This document shows, piece after piece, positions 56,220 through 64,000 of a DNA stretch of 64,000 bases. The DNA comes from Bradyrhizobium sp. CCBAU 53338. Its GTDB lineage: Bacteria > Pseudomonadota > Alphaproteobacteria > Rhizobiales > Xanthobacteraceae. A program made the translations under genes and the position numbers. The first letter of the stretch is position 1, and each line of letters begins with the position of its first letter. The stretch covers positions 6,731,501 to 6,795,500 of the forward strand of contig NZ_CP030048.1 of the NCBI RefSeq assembly GCF_015291665.1. Direction: 5' to 3'. The notes under the pieces are model-generated. The model was not told where the DNA came from and did no database searches. It saw nothing but the letters and a program-made list of their open reading frames with translations.

Positions 56220-56539
56220 CGCTGATGAAGGAGACCGATCTGTCGAGCTGTTGCCAGAGCTGCGGCGCCTGCTGTGGCTATTCGCAGAACTGGCCGCGCT
56301 TCTCGATCGAGAGCGACGAGGAGCTCGCGCTGATTCCGGAAGCGCTCGTCAACGCGCGGCAATCCGGCATGCGCTGCGAGGGTGATCGCTGTTCAGCGTT
56401 GCAGGGAGAGATCGGCAAGGCGACCGCTTGCGGCATCTATGCGGTGCGGCCGGAGGTGTGCCGCACCTGCATGCCGGGTGACGCCGAATGCGCGATGGCG
56501 CGGCGGAAGTTCGGGCTGCCGTCGATAGAGACCGCTTAG
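56216..56539 (+). CDS. YkgJ-family cysteine cluster protein
   Basis: A 107-residue protein whose ATG overlaps the WYL stop (ATGA). Ordered cysteines in DLSSCCQSCGACCGYSQNW, GMRCEGDRCSAL and PEVCRTCMPGDAECAMA match the YkgJ/CxxCxxCC family, thought to bind zinc or an iron-sulfur cluster. Role unknown. Its stop overlaps the convergent gene by 4 bp. Confidence 0.85.
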   Translation: MTLMKETDLSSCCQSCGACCGYSQNWPRFSIESDEELALIPEALVNARQSGMRCEGDRCSALQGEIGKATACGIYAVRPEVCRTCMPGDAECAMARRKFGLPSIETA

Positions 56540-56934
56540 GCCGGAACGGCTTCGCTGATCTCGTCGTCGATCTCGTCCTCGAGCGGTGCGAGCACCGAGA
56601 GCGGCTTGGTCGACAGCGTGATCGGCTTGCGGCCACCCGACACCGATGGTGACGGTTTGGTCGAGCCTTCGCGCGACAGCGCATAGAGCGTCGAGCCGAC
56701 ACGCCCGCCGTTCTCGATCAGGTCACGCTCGCTGCAGCTGCTCGCTATCGCAACGGCCAACGAGTGCAGATGGCTGCGGCGGTAGCAAAACAGGGCCAGC
56801 CTGGCGCGGACGTCAGGGGAAACACTCTCAACCAGCCTCGGCAGGCCGCCTTCATTGGCGCGGTACATCTCGCCAAGAAGCTCGTCACGAACCGGGCAGA
56901 AATCGCTTTCAAAAGCGTCGCGGCTTGAAAACAT
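56536..56934 (-). CDS. Hypothetical protein, 132 residues
   Basis: From ATG at 56934 behind GAGGGAGA. The N-terminal part, FESDFCPVRDELLGEMYRAN and RLALFCYRRSHLHSLAVAIA, is helical. The C-terminal half is a Ser/Pro-rich tail ending in acidic EDEIDDEISEAV. No signal peptide, membrane helix or recognised family. Confidence 0.65.
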   Translation of the reverse strand: MFSSRDAFESDFCPVRDELLGEMYRANEGGLPRLVESVSPDVRARLALFCYRRSHLHSLAVAIASSCSERDLIENGGRVGSTLYALSREGSTKPSPSVSGGRKPITLSTKPLSVLAPLEDEIDDEISEAVPA

Positions 56935-57124
56935 TGCAGTTCTCCCTCGTGTGCGGAAGATGCAGCGCAATTCTCTAATGAAAGGTTAACCACCCTGGGC
57001 GGTAGTCACCCGGTGTCCTTGCCCTTATGCCGCGAATCAGAACGCAACCCTACCGGGTCGATTACGGATCACCGTGCTTCGTGGAGCCTGCCCCTGGCGG
57101 ACGCCTCAGGATGCGGTCTGGGGC

Positions 57125-57526
57125 CTAGTTCGCCGCCATGAAGATCGAAAGGCCGAAGCCTGTCAGGTGATGCAGCGCCTGGTCGACGCCGATCAGTGTC
57201 CAGAACCAGGGGTGCTCCTGGTTGACGCCACAATTGGCCGAGACCAGGCCCTTGGCCCGATCGATCGTGATGTGGATGACGAAATCGATCAGCGCCACGA
57301 ACCAGAATTTCGGCGCGACGATCAGGATCAGCGGCAGCGCAACCGCAAGATGAATCAGGCAATGCACCAGAAGCGGCAGCGCCCAGCCGTGCTTCTGGTC
57401 CTTGCCGTGCGCCATCCAGGCCGTTTGCAGGACGAAATCGGCGATGATGTGCTTGAAGGTAAGCAGCAACATCCAGCCAATGAGCGCTTCAACCGGAACC
57501 GCCGATGACAGGGGTGGAAACGACAA
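57125..57526 (-). CDS. DUF3307 family membrane protein
   Basis: A 133-residue protein with four membrane segments. LLLTFKHIIADFVLQTAWMA, LVHCLIHLAVALPLILIVAP and FVIHITIDRAKGLVSA follow the DUF3307 pattern, with the His and Asp residues in the helices as expected. WFWTLIGVDQALHHLTGFGL is also typical. Function unknown. Confidence 0.85.
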   Translation of the reverse strand: MSFPPLSSAVPVEALIGWMLLLTFKHIIADFVLQTAWMAHGKDQKHGWALPLLVHCLIHLAVALPLILIVAPKFWFVALIDFVIHITIDRAKGLVSANCGVNQEHPWFWTLIGVDQALHHLTGFGLSIFMAAN

Positions 57527-57878
57527 AGCTGACGCCCTCGTTGACTCGAAAAGAAAAAATGGAGCGTTCAGCGCAACTTCTTCTTGGACCCGTCAAACCG
57601 TCGGGACCGACGATTTATGACATTTCCCGCGCCGGAATGCAGCCGGGGGAACTGGAAAATCGCCAACTGTGGCTAAACGGTGATAGGATGGCTGAACGAG
57701 GCGGGGCGATGTCGATTAAGGTTACGTTCGGCGCGGAATTTGCTTTCTCCCGGTGGAGCGCTATCATCCTCAGGTAGAGGATTTTCGTTCTTTTTTCAGA
57801 CCCTTAAGAATTTTTCGCGCGGGCCGGCGGCGATGGCCGTGCCGCCCGCCGTTCAAGGAATAAGGCCAGGGTGCTGCC
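57527..57878. other. Gene-free stretch between DUF3307 and TAXI genes
   Basis: About 350 bp. A plus frame at 57505-57777 overlaps the DUF3307 start and lacks protein-like composition, so it is not called. The region is AT-richer than its surroundings near 57540-57800 and should hold the promoter of the TAXI gene. No clear hairpin or repeat was seen. Confidence 0.45.
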
Positions 57879-59318
57879 ATGAGTGCTGAAGGCCCGACCT
57901 CGCCGACCGAGCTTCCGCCGCCCCGGCGTCCCAAGGTGATCAAGACCAACCAGCAGCAGGTCCTGCTGTATGTCGTTCTGACCCTGCTGTTGTCGCTGGC
58001 GACCGTTTGGGGCGGCCGAGCCATGTTGCACAATTCGGAGACGCTGACCTTTGCCGTTGGTGCTCCCAACAGCGACGAGGCCCTGTTCGCGAACAAGCTC
58101 GCCACACTGCTGAAGAACAACGCCTCGCGCTTCCGGATCAAGGTTGTCAACAACCCCGACAACGCGAAGGCGGTCGCACAGTTCGATCGCAGGCAGGCCG
58201 ATCTTGCCGTCCTGCGCACCGATGCCAAGGTGCCCCTTCGCGCGCGTGCACTGGCGATCCTGGAGCATGATCTCGTGCTGCTGCTGGGCCCCGGCAACAA
58301 GAAGGTCAAGTCACTGGCCGAGTTGAAGAAGAAGAAGGTCGCGGTTCTCGCGGACAGCGACACCTCGCTCGCTTTCGTCCGCAGCATCCTCGGTGTTGCT
58401 GACGGCCCAGACACCGCCAAGGTCCAGATGGCGCCGCAGGGGTCGACGTTGGACAAGCTGTTCGCGCCGTCGAATGGCTTCAACGCAGTGATCGTCGTCG
58501 TCCACACCTCCAAGGCCGTGCGCGACAAGGCCTATGAGCAGGTCGCCAAGCGAGGCGGCTTCACGCTGAACGCAATCGACGAGGCCAAAGCGCTGGCACG
58601 CAAATTCCCCGGAATTTCCGAGGAGACATTGACGGCCGGCACGCTGTCCGCCTCGCCCGAAATCCCCGACGACGATCTCGACACGATCGGGCTCGAATGG
58701 CTGCTGGTCGCGCAATCCAGGATGTCGCTGACCACCGCCGGGGACATCGCGCGTATCGTCTACGAGAACAAGTCCGCGCTTGGCCTCGACAACGGCTTTG
58801 CCACGCACATCGAGCCGGCCTCCGTCGAGAAGGACTCCTACGTGATGGCGCATCAGGGCGCGGCCGACTACATCAACGACGACACCAAGTCGTTCATGGA
58901 TAAATACAGCGACATGATGTATCTGGGCGCTGCCGCGCTCAGCGTCATCGGCTCGATCTTCGCTGCGATCTACGCCAAGATCACCCGCATCGCGCCGGAG
59001 AAGGCGAGCCAGCTCTCCACCGCCATCCTCGACATCGGCGAACGCATCGAGCACGCCCATTCGCTGGACCAGCTCGAATGCCTCCAGGACGAACTCGAGA
59101 GCATCCTGCGCGGCGCGGTCATCGGCCTGCGCGACGGCACGATCAGTACCGACGGGCTCGACACGTTCAAGCTGGGCTACGAATTCGTCCGCGACGAGAT
59201 CGGGATGCGCCGCGACTATCTGAAGCGCCACGCCAACGAGGTCGAGAAGGTCGCTGCCCCCCCTCCCCCGCATGATGACAGCAATGTCGTGGTGGTGAAA
59301 ACAGCTCAGAGCGCCTGA
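57879..59318 (+). CDS. Membrane-anchored TAXI-family TRAP binding protein
   Basis: A 479-residue protein. One membrane helix at about residues 28-50 (VLLYVVLTLLLSLATVWGG) is followed by a periplasmic TAXI-type domain (LTFAVGAPNSDEALFANKLA, RQADLAVLRTD, KKVAVLADSDTSLAFVRSIL). A second helix at about 345-365 (MMYLGAAALSVIGSIFAAIY) leads to a cytoplasmic tail of about 110 residues rich in helices (LDIGERIEHAHSLDQLECLQ). No TRAP membrane subunits are nearby. The build suggests sensing or a tethered receptor rather than a free binding protein. Confidence 0.82.
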   Translation: MSAEGPTSPTELPPPRRPKVIKTNQQQVLLYVVLTLLLSLATVWGGRAMLHNSETLTFAVGAPNSDEALFANKLATLLKNNASRFRIKVVNNPDNAKAVAQFDRRQADLAVLRTDAKVPLRARALAILEHDLVLLLGPGNKKVKSLAELKKKKVAVLADSDTSLAFVRSILGVADGPDTAKVQMAPQGSTLDKLFAPSNGFNAVIVVVHTSKAVRDKAYEQVAKRGGFTLNAIDEAKALARKFPGISEETLTAGTLSASPEIPDDDLDTIGLEWLLVAQSRMSLTTAGDIARIVYENKSALGLDNGFATHIEPASVEKDSYVMAHQGAADYINDDTKSFMDKYSDMMYLGAAALSVIGSIFAAIYAKITRIAPEKASQLSTAILDIGERIEHAHSLDQLECLQDELESILRGAVIGLRDGTISTDGLDTFKLGYEFVRDEIGMRRDYLKRHANEVEKVAAPPPPHDDSNVVVVKTAQSA

Positions 59319-59433
59319 CCTATCGGGCGCCGCGCGACTGGGACCTACCTTCGCCGGCAAACCGCCGCTGCCGCCCCTGGAACCGCTTCCCCTGCGCAAC
59401 CGTTGGTTTCCCGGTACAACCGGAGAACGCACC

Positions 59434-59652
59434 ATGCGCATCCTCCTTCTCATCCTCTTGCTTGGAATGCTGGTTGCAGTCGGTTACTTCGGCTATTCGG
59501 CCATGTCGGTCGAAGGCGGGCCGATCCCGACGGAAGGTTATGTGGCGCTGGCGCTGGGAGCGGGGTTCTCCGTGGTCGTCGGCATCGGCCTGATGATGCT
59601 GCTGTTCTTCAGCAGCCGCCGCGGCTACGACGAACCTCCACATTTCAAGTAA
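59434..59652 (+). CDS. Small two-helix membrane protein
   Basis: A 72-residue protein with membrane helices MRILLLILLLGMLVAVGYFG and YVALALGAGFSVVVGIGLMM joined by a short loop. Cytoplasmic end FFSSRRGYDEPPHFK. The start is preceded by GGAGAA. No family recognised. It sits between the TAXI and K+-channel genes in the same direction. Confidence 0.7.
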   Translation: MRILLLILLLGMLVAVGYFGYSAMSVEGGPIPTEGYVALALGAGFSVVVGIGLMMLLFFSSRRGYDEPPHFK

Positions 59653-59820
59653 CGATCAGGCCCGGCGCGACCCCAGCATCTGTACAAACCATCCGCGCCC
59701 TGATCTGGGCGGATGGTGCGCCTGCCCGCCGCGTCGTTGACGGCCCCGGTGCGGGCGGGCACTTTGGCGCCGGCGTCCCAGCCAGGGACCGCAAAAACCA
59801 AGACCGAGCTGCCATCCCGC

Positions 59821-60930
59821 ATGTCCAAGCCGATGTTTCCCGCTCTGGCCCAGTTCGTGGCCGCGACCGCCGGCCGCAACATGACCAAGGCGGCCTATGT
59901 GGCTGTGGCCGTCGGCGTGCTCAGCATGGTGCTGCTGACGGTCGATCCGGCCTATGAAACAGCGCACCGCTGGATCGATGTCCTGCTGTGGGCCTGCCTC
60001 GTCTATTTCGTATTCGAATGGCTGGTCCGACTGCGTCACATGGCGCGGCAGGGGCGGCTGGGCCTTTACGTATCCTCCTCCGCCGGGGTGGTTGATGCAA
60101 TGGGGGCGCTGGCGGTGCCGGTGGCACTGATCCTCGGCGCCGAGCCCAAGACGGCCTGGCTGCTGAGTGTGCTCTGGGTCTTGAAGGTCGTGCCGGGCAT
60201 TCCAGGCCTGCGCCAGCTCCGCCGCGTGCTCGTGCTGGAATCGGGACCGCTGATCAGCGTGCTCGTCATCTTCCTGATGGTGGTTTTCCTCGCCTCCGTC
60301 GCCGAATATTTCCTAGAGCGGGATGTGCAGCCGCAAACCTTTGGCAGCGTCCCCGCCGCGCTATGGTGGGCCGTCGTCACGCTGACCACGACAGGCTACG
60401 GCGACGTCGTACCGGTTACGTCGCTCGGCCGCATGGTGGCGGCACTGGTGATGATCTCCGGCCTCGGCGTGTTCGGCCTCTGGACCGGTATTCTGGCGAC
60501 CGGATTCGCGGCGGAGACGCGGCGGGACAACTTCCTCAAGACCTGGGAATCCGTCAGCAAGGTACCGTTCTTCGCGGCGCTGGGCCCGGCGGCCATCGCC
60601 GACGTCACCCATATGCTGCGCACCATGGAGCTTCCGGCGCGCACCATGATCATCCGCAAGGGCGCGCAAGGCGACTGCATGTATTTCATCGCCGCCGGCG
60701 CCGTCGAGGTCGACCTCCCCGGCAAGAAGGTCCAACTCGGCGAAGGCGCTTTCTTCGGCGAGATGGCGCTGCTCGGCAACAACATGCGCGGCGCCAACGT
60801 CTCGACCACGAAGGTATCGCGACTGCTGGTGCTCGACCTCGTCGACTTCCGCGTGCTGATGGCACGGCACCCTGATCTCGCCGAGACCATCGATGCCGAG
60901 GCGAGACGGCGCGCGCTCGAAAACAAGTGA
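59821..60930 (+). CDS. Cyclic-nucleotide-gated potassium channel (MloK1-like)
   Basis: About 369 residues from ATG at 59821; the frame is open to an ATG at 59713 whose extra residues are low-complexity. Six membrane helices with a reduced voltage-sensor region (LRQLRRVLVLESG) and the selectivity filter AVVTLTTTGYGDVVPVTSLG. The C-terminal cyclic-nucleotide-binding domain has GAFFGEMALLGNNMRGANVS, with the Glu and Arg that hold cAMP. YFLERDVQPQTFGSVPAALW matches the Mesorhizobium loti MloK1 channel almost word for word. A crotonase gene follows 12 bp later. Confidence 0.93.
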   Translation: MSKPMFPALAQFVAATAGRNMTKAAYVAVAVGVLSMVLLTVDPAYETAHRWIDVLLWACLVYFVFEWLVRLRHMARQGRLGLYVSSSAGVVDAMGALAVPVALILGAEPKTAWLLSVLWVLKVVPGIPGLRQLRRVLVLESGPLISVLVIFLMVVFLASVAEYFLERDVQPQTFGSVPAALWWAVVTLTTTGYGDVVPVTSLGRMVAALVMISGLGVFGLWTGILATGFAAETRRDNFLKTWESVSKVPFFAALGPAAIADVTHMLRTMELPARTMIIRKGAQGDCMYFIAAGAVEVDLPGKKVQLGEGAFFGEMALLGNNMRGANVSTTKVSRLLVLDLVDFRVLMARHPDLAETIDAEARRRALENK

Positions 60931-60942
60931 ATGGAGACAAGA

Positions 60943-61728
60943 ATGTCGGACACAGCCGACGCTGCAAGCAGCCCCGTGCTCGAAATCTCCGGCCCCCGCG
61001 CCACCATCCGCCTCAACCGGCCCAAGCATCTCAACCGTCTCCAGGCCGAGGACCTCGGCGAGCTGGTCAAGTTGTTCGACCGGGTCGAGGCCGATCCTGA
61101 CATTCGTGTTCTTGTGCTGACAGGGACAGGACGGGCTTTCTCGGCAGGCTACGACCTCAATTCGGTCGCCGAACGGGCGATCAGCGTCAACGAGCAACAG
61201 AGCGCGGGCTCGGCCTTCGAGATTGTCGTTAACCGGCTGGAGGATCTCGGCGTTCCGACGATCTGCCGGCTCAACGGTGGCGTCTATGGCGGCTCGACCG
61301 ACCTCGCACTCGCCTGCGATTTCCGCATCGGCGTCGATACCGCCGAGATGTTCATGCCCGCGGCACGGCTCGGGCTGCACTATTACAGGAGCGGCATCAA
61401 ACGCTACGTGACGCGGCTCGGCGTCGACAATGCCAAGAAGCTGTTCCTCACCGCGCAGAAGATCACCGCACCGGAGATGCTGCGGATCGGCTATCTCACC
61501 GCCATGGTGCCGGTGGAGACACTCGACGAGGAAGTCGACAAGCTCGCCAGCATCCTCGCCGGCAATGCGCCGAACGCGATGCGCGGCATGAAACACGCCA
61601 TCAACGAATTCGCCCGCGGCGAGCTCGACGAGCGAGCTGCCGATCAACGCCACCGCGACAGCATGCGCGGCGACGAGATCAAGGAAGGCATCAAGGCCTT
61701 TGCGGAGAAGCGGCTGCCGAATTTTTGA
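60943..61728 (+). CDS. Enoyl-CoA hydratase/isomerase family protein
   Basis: About 261 residues from ATG at 60943, with GGAGACAAGA upstream; an ATG at 60931 is the alternative. Crotonase signatures: LTGTGRAFSAGYDLNSVAER (oxyanion hole), CRLNGGVYGGSTDLALACDF and EMFMPAARLGLHYYRSGIKR. The general-acid glutamate of hydratases is replaced by Ala at MPAARLG, so isomerase or other crotonase chemistry is possible. It follows the K+ channel gene but with no clear functional link. Confidence 0.85.
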   Translation: MSDTADAASSPVLEISGPRATIRLNRPKHLNRLQAEDLGELVKLFDRVEADPDIRVLVLTGTGRAFSAGYDLNSVAERAISVNEQQSAGSAFEIVVNRLEDLGVPTICRLNGGVYGGSTDLALACDFRIGVDTAEMFMPAARLGLHYYRSGIKRYVTRLGVDNAKKLFLTAQKITAPEMLRIGYLTAMVPVETLDEEVDKLASILAGNAPNAMRGMKHAINEFARGELDERAADQRHRDSMRGDEIKEGIKAFAEKRLPNF

Positions 61729-61731
61729 GGA

Positions 61732-62166
61732 TCACGCTCGCTTCGACCGCATCGCACGCGTTTGCGTGAGCTTTGAATCCCGCGACAGCGCATGATAGCG
61801 CTTGCTGTCGACAGCATAGATCGCGATGCGGCCTTCGCTGTCGGCGTGCACGCCCCAGCCGTAGCGCTTGCCGAGGCCTGAGGCACGCATGCAGGCCTGG
61901 CCGCGCGAGAAGAACGCAGCGCGTGCGGCGTTCCTTTCCGGGCTGGTCGCCTTGGCTCCAAGTTCGCGCCCTTGCGCGGAGGTCGCGAAAACCACGTCGT
62001 CGGACGTGTACGTATAAGGTGCATTCGCGATCATCGCATATTGCAGCCCCGCCACCGTCGGCCGCCCTGCCCGCGGCGGCGGCTCCTCACCGGAGCGCGC
62101 CGGACAGTCCTCGGCAACCCGGATGAACGTATCGAAACAATTGGTCGTATGGATCGGCTTGGTCAT
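61732..62166 (-). CDS. DUF6157 family protein
   Basis: A 144-residue protein. TTNCFDTFIRVAEDCPARSG, VAGLQYAMIANAPYTYTSDD and ARAAFFSRGQACMRASGLGK, KRYGWGVHADSEGRIAIYAV are characteristic of DUF6157. Function unknown. It lies 15 bp downstream of the GST gene in the same direction, so it is probably in one transcript under the WYL operator. Confidence 0.82.
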   Translation of the reverse strand: MTKPIHTTNCFDTFIRVAEDCPARSGEEPPPRAGRPTVAGLQYAMIANAPYTYTSDDVVFATSAQGRELGAKATSPERNAARAAFFSRGQACMRASGLGKRYGWGVHADSEGRIAIYAVDSKRYHALSRDSKLTQTRAMRSKRA

Positions 62167-62181
62167 ATGAGGTTGGGCCCT

Positions 62182-62826
62182 TCATCCTCCGGCAGCCGCG
62201 GAATGCTGCGCGGCCATCTCATCGTCCGCAGCACTGATGCGCAGGAACGCCGGTCGCGAGGTGATGCGCTCGGAATAGCGAACGAAGACGTCCTTTTTGG
62301 GCACGATGCCGAACATCATCGTCCAGCTGAACGCGACGCCCCACAGGATATCAGCGGCGGTCATCCGCTCGCCGAGCAGATACGTCCCATTCGAAAGCTG
62401 CGCTTCGAGCGCACCCAGCATGGTGTCGTAATCGGCATAGGGCGACTGCGTGATCGGCGCGGGCTCGCGCTGCATGAATTTATCGATCAGGGCCGGCTCG
62501 AAGGAGGAGCCGTAATAGGCAATCCAGCGCAAGTAAGGACCGCGCAGCGGATCGTTCAGCGCGGGTGTAAGCCCGGCCTGCGGAAACAAATCGGCGAGAT
62601 AGATGTAGATGGCCACCTGCTCGGTCACGAGCGCTTCACCATGCCTGACGGCCGGCACCTTGCCGAGTGGATTGATGGCGAGGTACGCCGGCTGCCGCTG
62701 CTCGCCGGCCTTCATGTTGAGGACGTGAAGGTCATAGGGCGCTCCGAGCTCCTCCAGCAGCACCCGCGTGCCCATGGCCCGGCTTTGCGGCGAATAATAC
62801 AGGGTGATGCGGTTCGGATCGGTCAT
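62182..62826 (-). CDS. Glutathione S-transferase
   Basis: A 214-residue GST. N-terminal thioredoxin fold ITLYYSPQSRAMGTRVLLEE, cis-Pro loop NPLGKVPAVRHGEALVTEQV, and a C-terminal helical domain with GTYLLGERMTAADILWGVAF (the N-capping ERxTxAD box). The serine at SPQSRA is the likely glutathione-activating residue, as in beta/theta-like bacterial enzymes. It is divergent from a WYL regulator with a large palindrome between them. Confidence 0.92.
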   Translation of the reverse strand: MTDPNRITLYYSPQSRAMGTRVLLEELGAPYDLHVLNMKAGEQRQPAYLAINPLGKVPAVRHGEALVTEQVAIYIYLADLFPQAGLTPALNDPLRGPYLRWIAYYGSSFEPALIDKFMQREPAPITQSPYADYDTMLGALEAQLSNGTYLLGERMTAADILWGVAFSWTMMFGIVPKKDVFVRYSERITSRPAFLRISAADDEMAAQHSAAAGG

Positions 62827-62868
62827 CGCGGATCTCCATCTGGCCGGCTGGCGATAGCGCCCTTGTAA

Positions 62869-62905
62869 TAAACCATACCTGACATCCTGTGTCAGGTATG
62901 GTTTA
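62869..62905. promoter_or_regulatory. 37-bp palindrome, likely WYL-regulator operator
   Basis: TAAACCATACCTGACA, five bases TCCTG, then the exact complement TGTCAGGTATGGTTTA. It fills the 86-bp gap between the divergent GST and WYL genes, 8 bp before the WYL ATG. The 16-bp arms match perfectly, so it is very likely the operator for both directions. Confidence 0.8.
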
Positions 62906-62912
62906 AGGACTC

Positions 62913-63893
62913 ATGCGCGCGAGCAGAATGTTGTCGATCCTCACCACCCTCCAGGCCAAGGGGCAGGTCACCGCGCCCGAGCTTGCGGAGGCCTGCGAGG
63001 TCTCGGTGCGCACGATCTATCGCGACATCGACGCGCTCGCCGCGTCGGGCGTTCCTGTCTATGCCGACCGCGGCGCGGAGGGCGGCTACCGCCTGCTCGA
63101 CGGCTATCGCGTGCGGCTGAACGGGCTCTCACAGAGCGAGGCGAGCGCGCTGTTCCTCGCAGGACTTCCTGGACCAGCAGCGGCGCTGGGGCTGGATGCG
63201 GCAATGATCGCCGCGCAGAACAAGCTGATGGCGGCCCTGCCGGCAAACCTGCGCGAGGACGCCGGCCGGATGCAGGAACGCTTCCATCTCGATGCTCCCG
63301 GTTGGTTCGGCGAGACGGAGGAGCCAGACCATCTGCGCACCATTGCCGGCGCCGCTCTGCGCGGGACACTCATCAAGATCCGATACCAGAGCTGGCGTGC
63401 CGAGAAGCAGCGCCGCGTCGCCCCGCTCGGCCTCGTGCTGAAAGGTGGCAGCTGGTATCTCGCAGGCCAAGTCGATGGCAGCGTACGCACCTATCGCATC
63501 GCGCGCGTGCTCGACTGCACGGCGCTCGACGATCGTTTCGATCGTCCAGCCGATTTCGACCTCGCCGCCTATTGGCAAGACGCGACACTACGACTAGAGG
63601 CGGAGATGCATCCGAATGTCGCGATCGTGCGGCTGTCGCCGCTCGGCGTGAAGATGCTCGATGCGTTGAGCCAGCCTTACGTCAAGGCGCGCACGCAGAT
63701 CGACGGGGCCGAGGATGCGGACGGCTGGCGCATCGCCAGAGTGCCGACCGGCAAGACGTCATGGCATGCCGCCGCGGAATTATTGCGGTTCGGGTCCGAA
63801 GCTGAAGTGCTGGAGCCCGCCGATCTCCGCGAGAAAATGGCCGAGATGACCCAAGCGATGGCTGCGCGCTATCGCGCGGCGCGGAAAGCCTGA
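62913..63893 (+). CDS. WYL-domain transcriptional regulator (YafY type)
   Basis: A 326-residue protein with the full YafY layout. HTH_11 is in the first 60 residues (MRASRMLSILTTLQAKGQVT, EVSVRTIYRDIDALAASGVP). The WYL domain is at about 140-220 (IKIRYQSWRAEKQRRVAPLG, LVLKGGSWYLAGQVDGSVRT, YRIARV). A WCX-type C-terminal extension follows. It most likely controls the GST-DUF6157 pair through the 62869 palindrome. The remaining 107 bases to the window end hold no gene I can support. Confidence 0.92.
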   Translation: MRASRMLSILTTLQAKGQVTAPELAEACEVSVRTIYRDIDALAASGVPVYADRGAEGGYRLLDGYRVRLNGLSQSEASALFLAGLPGPAAALGLDAAMIAAQNKLMAALPANLREDAGRMQERFHLDAPGWFGETEEPDHLRTIAGAALRGTLIKIRYQSWRAEKQRRVAPLGLVLKGGSWYLAGQVDGSVRTYRIARVLDCTALDDRFDRPADFDLAAYWQDATLRLEAEMHPNVAIVRLSPLGVKMLDALSQPYVKARTQIDGAEDADGWRIARVPTGKTSWHAAAELLRFGSEAEVLEPADLREKMAEMTQAMAARYRAARKA

Positions 63894-64000
63894 TAGCGGC
63901 GCGTCTCGCCGCACTCGATGAAACAATCCTGAAACACGATTCTCCATCCTCCTTGTGAACGGAATCGCGCTTCACCTCGACCGAAAGGCAGGGACACAAC

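Noticed and set aside
57505..57777. Plus-strand frame of 90 codons before the TAXI gene
   Set aside because: Overlaps the DUF3307 start, has no protein-like composition and no convincing ribosome-binding site.
63682..63999. Minus-strand frame at the right edge
   Set aside because: Mostly antisense to the WYL gene with no recognised content.

Overview
The window looks like the chromosome of a soil alphaproteobacterium, most likely Bradyrhizobium or a close relative. The grounds are the high GC, the rhizobial style of the gene set (a close relative of the Mesorhizobium loti K+ channel, AbrB, PsiF and DUF3307 proteins, peptide ABC and TRAP importers), a palindromic repeat of a type I recall from this group, and IS66 and IS630 insertion sequences. 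The assignment rests on protein recognition by eye; no database search was run.

Left part, about 1-20,500, is accessory DNA. It opens with an IS66 element cut by the window edge (1-2210). Next come two small fragments, a large exported lipase-like protein with a low-complexity linker (minus strand), an exported amidohydrolase directly coupled to an unrecognised 236-residue protein, a KAP-type membrane P-loop NTPase with three 14-bp direct repeats upstream, and a small exported protein translationally coupled to a giant protein of about 2,800 residues. The giant protein has an HEXXH motif, RTX glycine repeats and many VCBS/cadherin-like repeats. It is split by a frameshift at a T6 run. The block ends in four copies of a 22-bp repeat that look like the end of a lost mobile element.

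Middle part, about 20,600-44,000, is ordinary metabolism and transport. It holds a GT87-type membrane glycosyltransferase, an IS630 element sitting exactly in the stop codon of an EamA transporter, dodecin, a HAD hydrolase, an MFS carrier, a complete peptide ABC importer with an M20 amidohydrolase, a trypsin-fold protein that has lost its catalytic triad, an esterase, a DsbA-like protein, LrgAB, two hotdog thioesterases opposite a TetR regulator with twin operators, small periplasmic proteins, an AbrB-type membrane protein, a PNPOx-like protein divergent from a LysR regulator, and a frameshifted hotdog gene.

Right-centre part, about 44,070-54,300, is a coherent hydroxycinnamate/4-hydroxybenzoate module. 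pobA is divergent from a TRAP transporter (DctP, DctQ, DctM) and a DUF3237 protein. An operon of crotonase, feruloyl-CoA synthetase, short-chain dehydrogenase and 4-hydroxybenzoyl-CoA-type thioesterase follows, then a branched-chain-type binding protein. The genes describe uptake, CoA activation, side-chain shortening, CoA release and ring hydroxylation to protocatechuate. Two promoter regions of the module share a palindrome, so one unseen regulator may control both.

Right end, 54,378-64,000, has two GST genes, each beside a WYL-domain regulator and striking palindromes that are likely operators. It also has small conserved proteins, a membrane-anchored TAXI-type binding protein, a cyclic-nucleotide-gated K+ channel and an enoyl-CoA hydratase.
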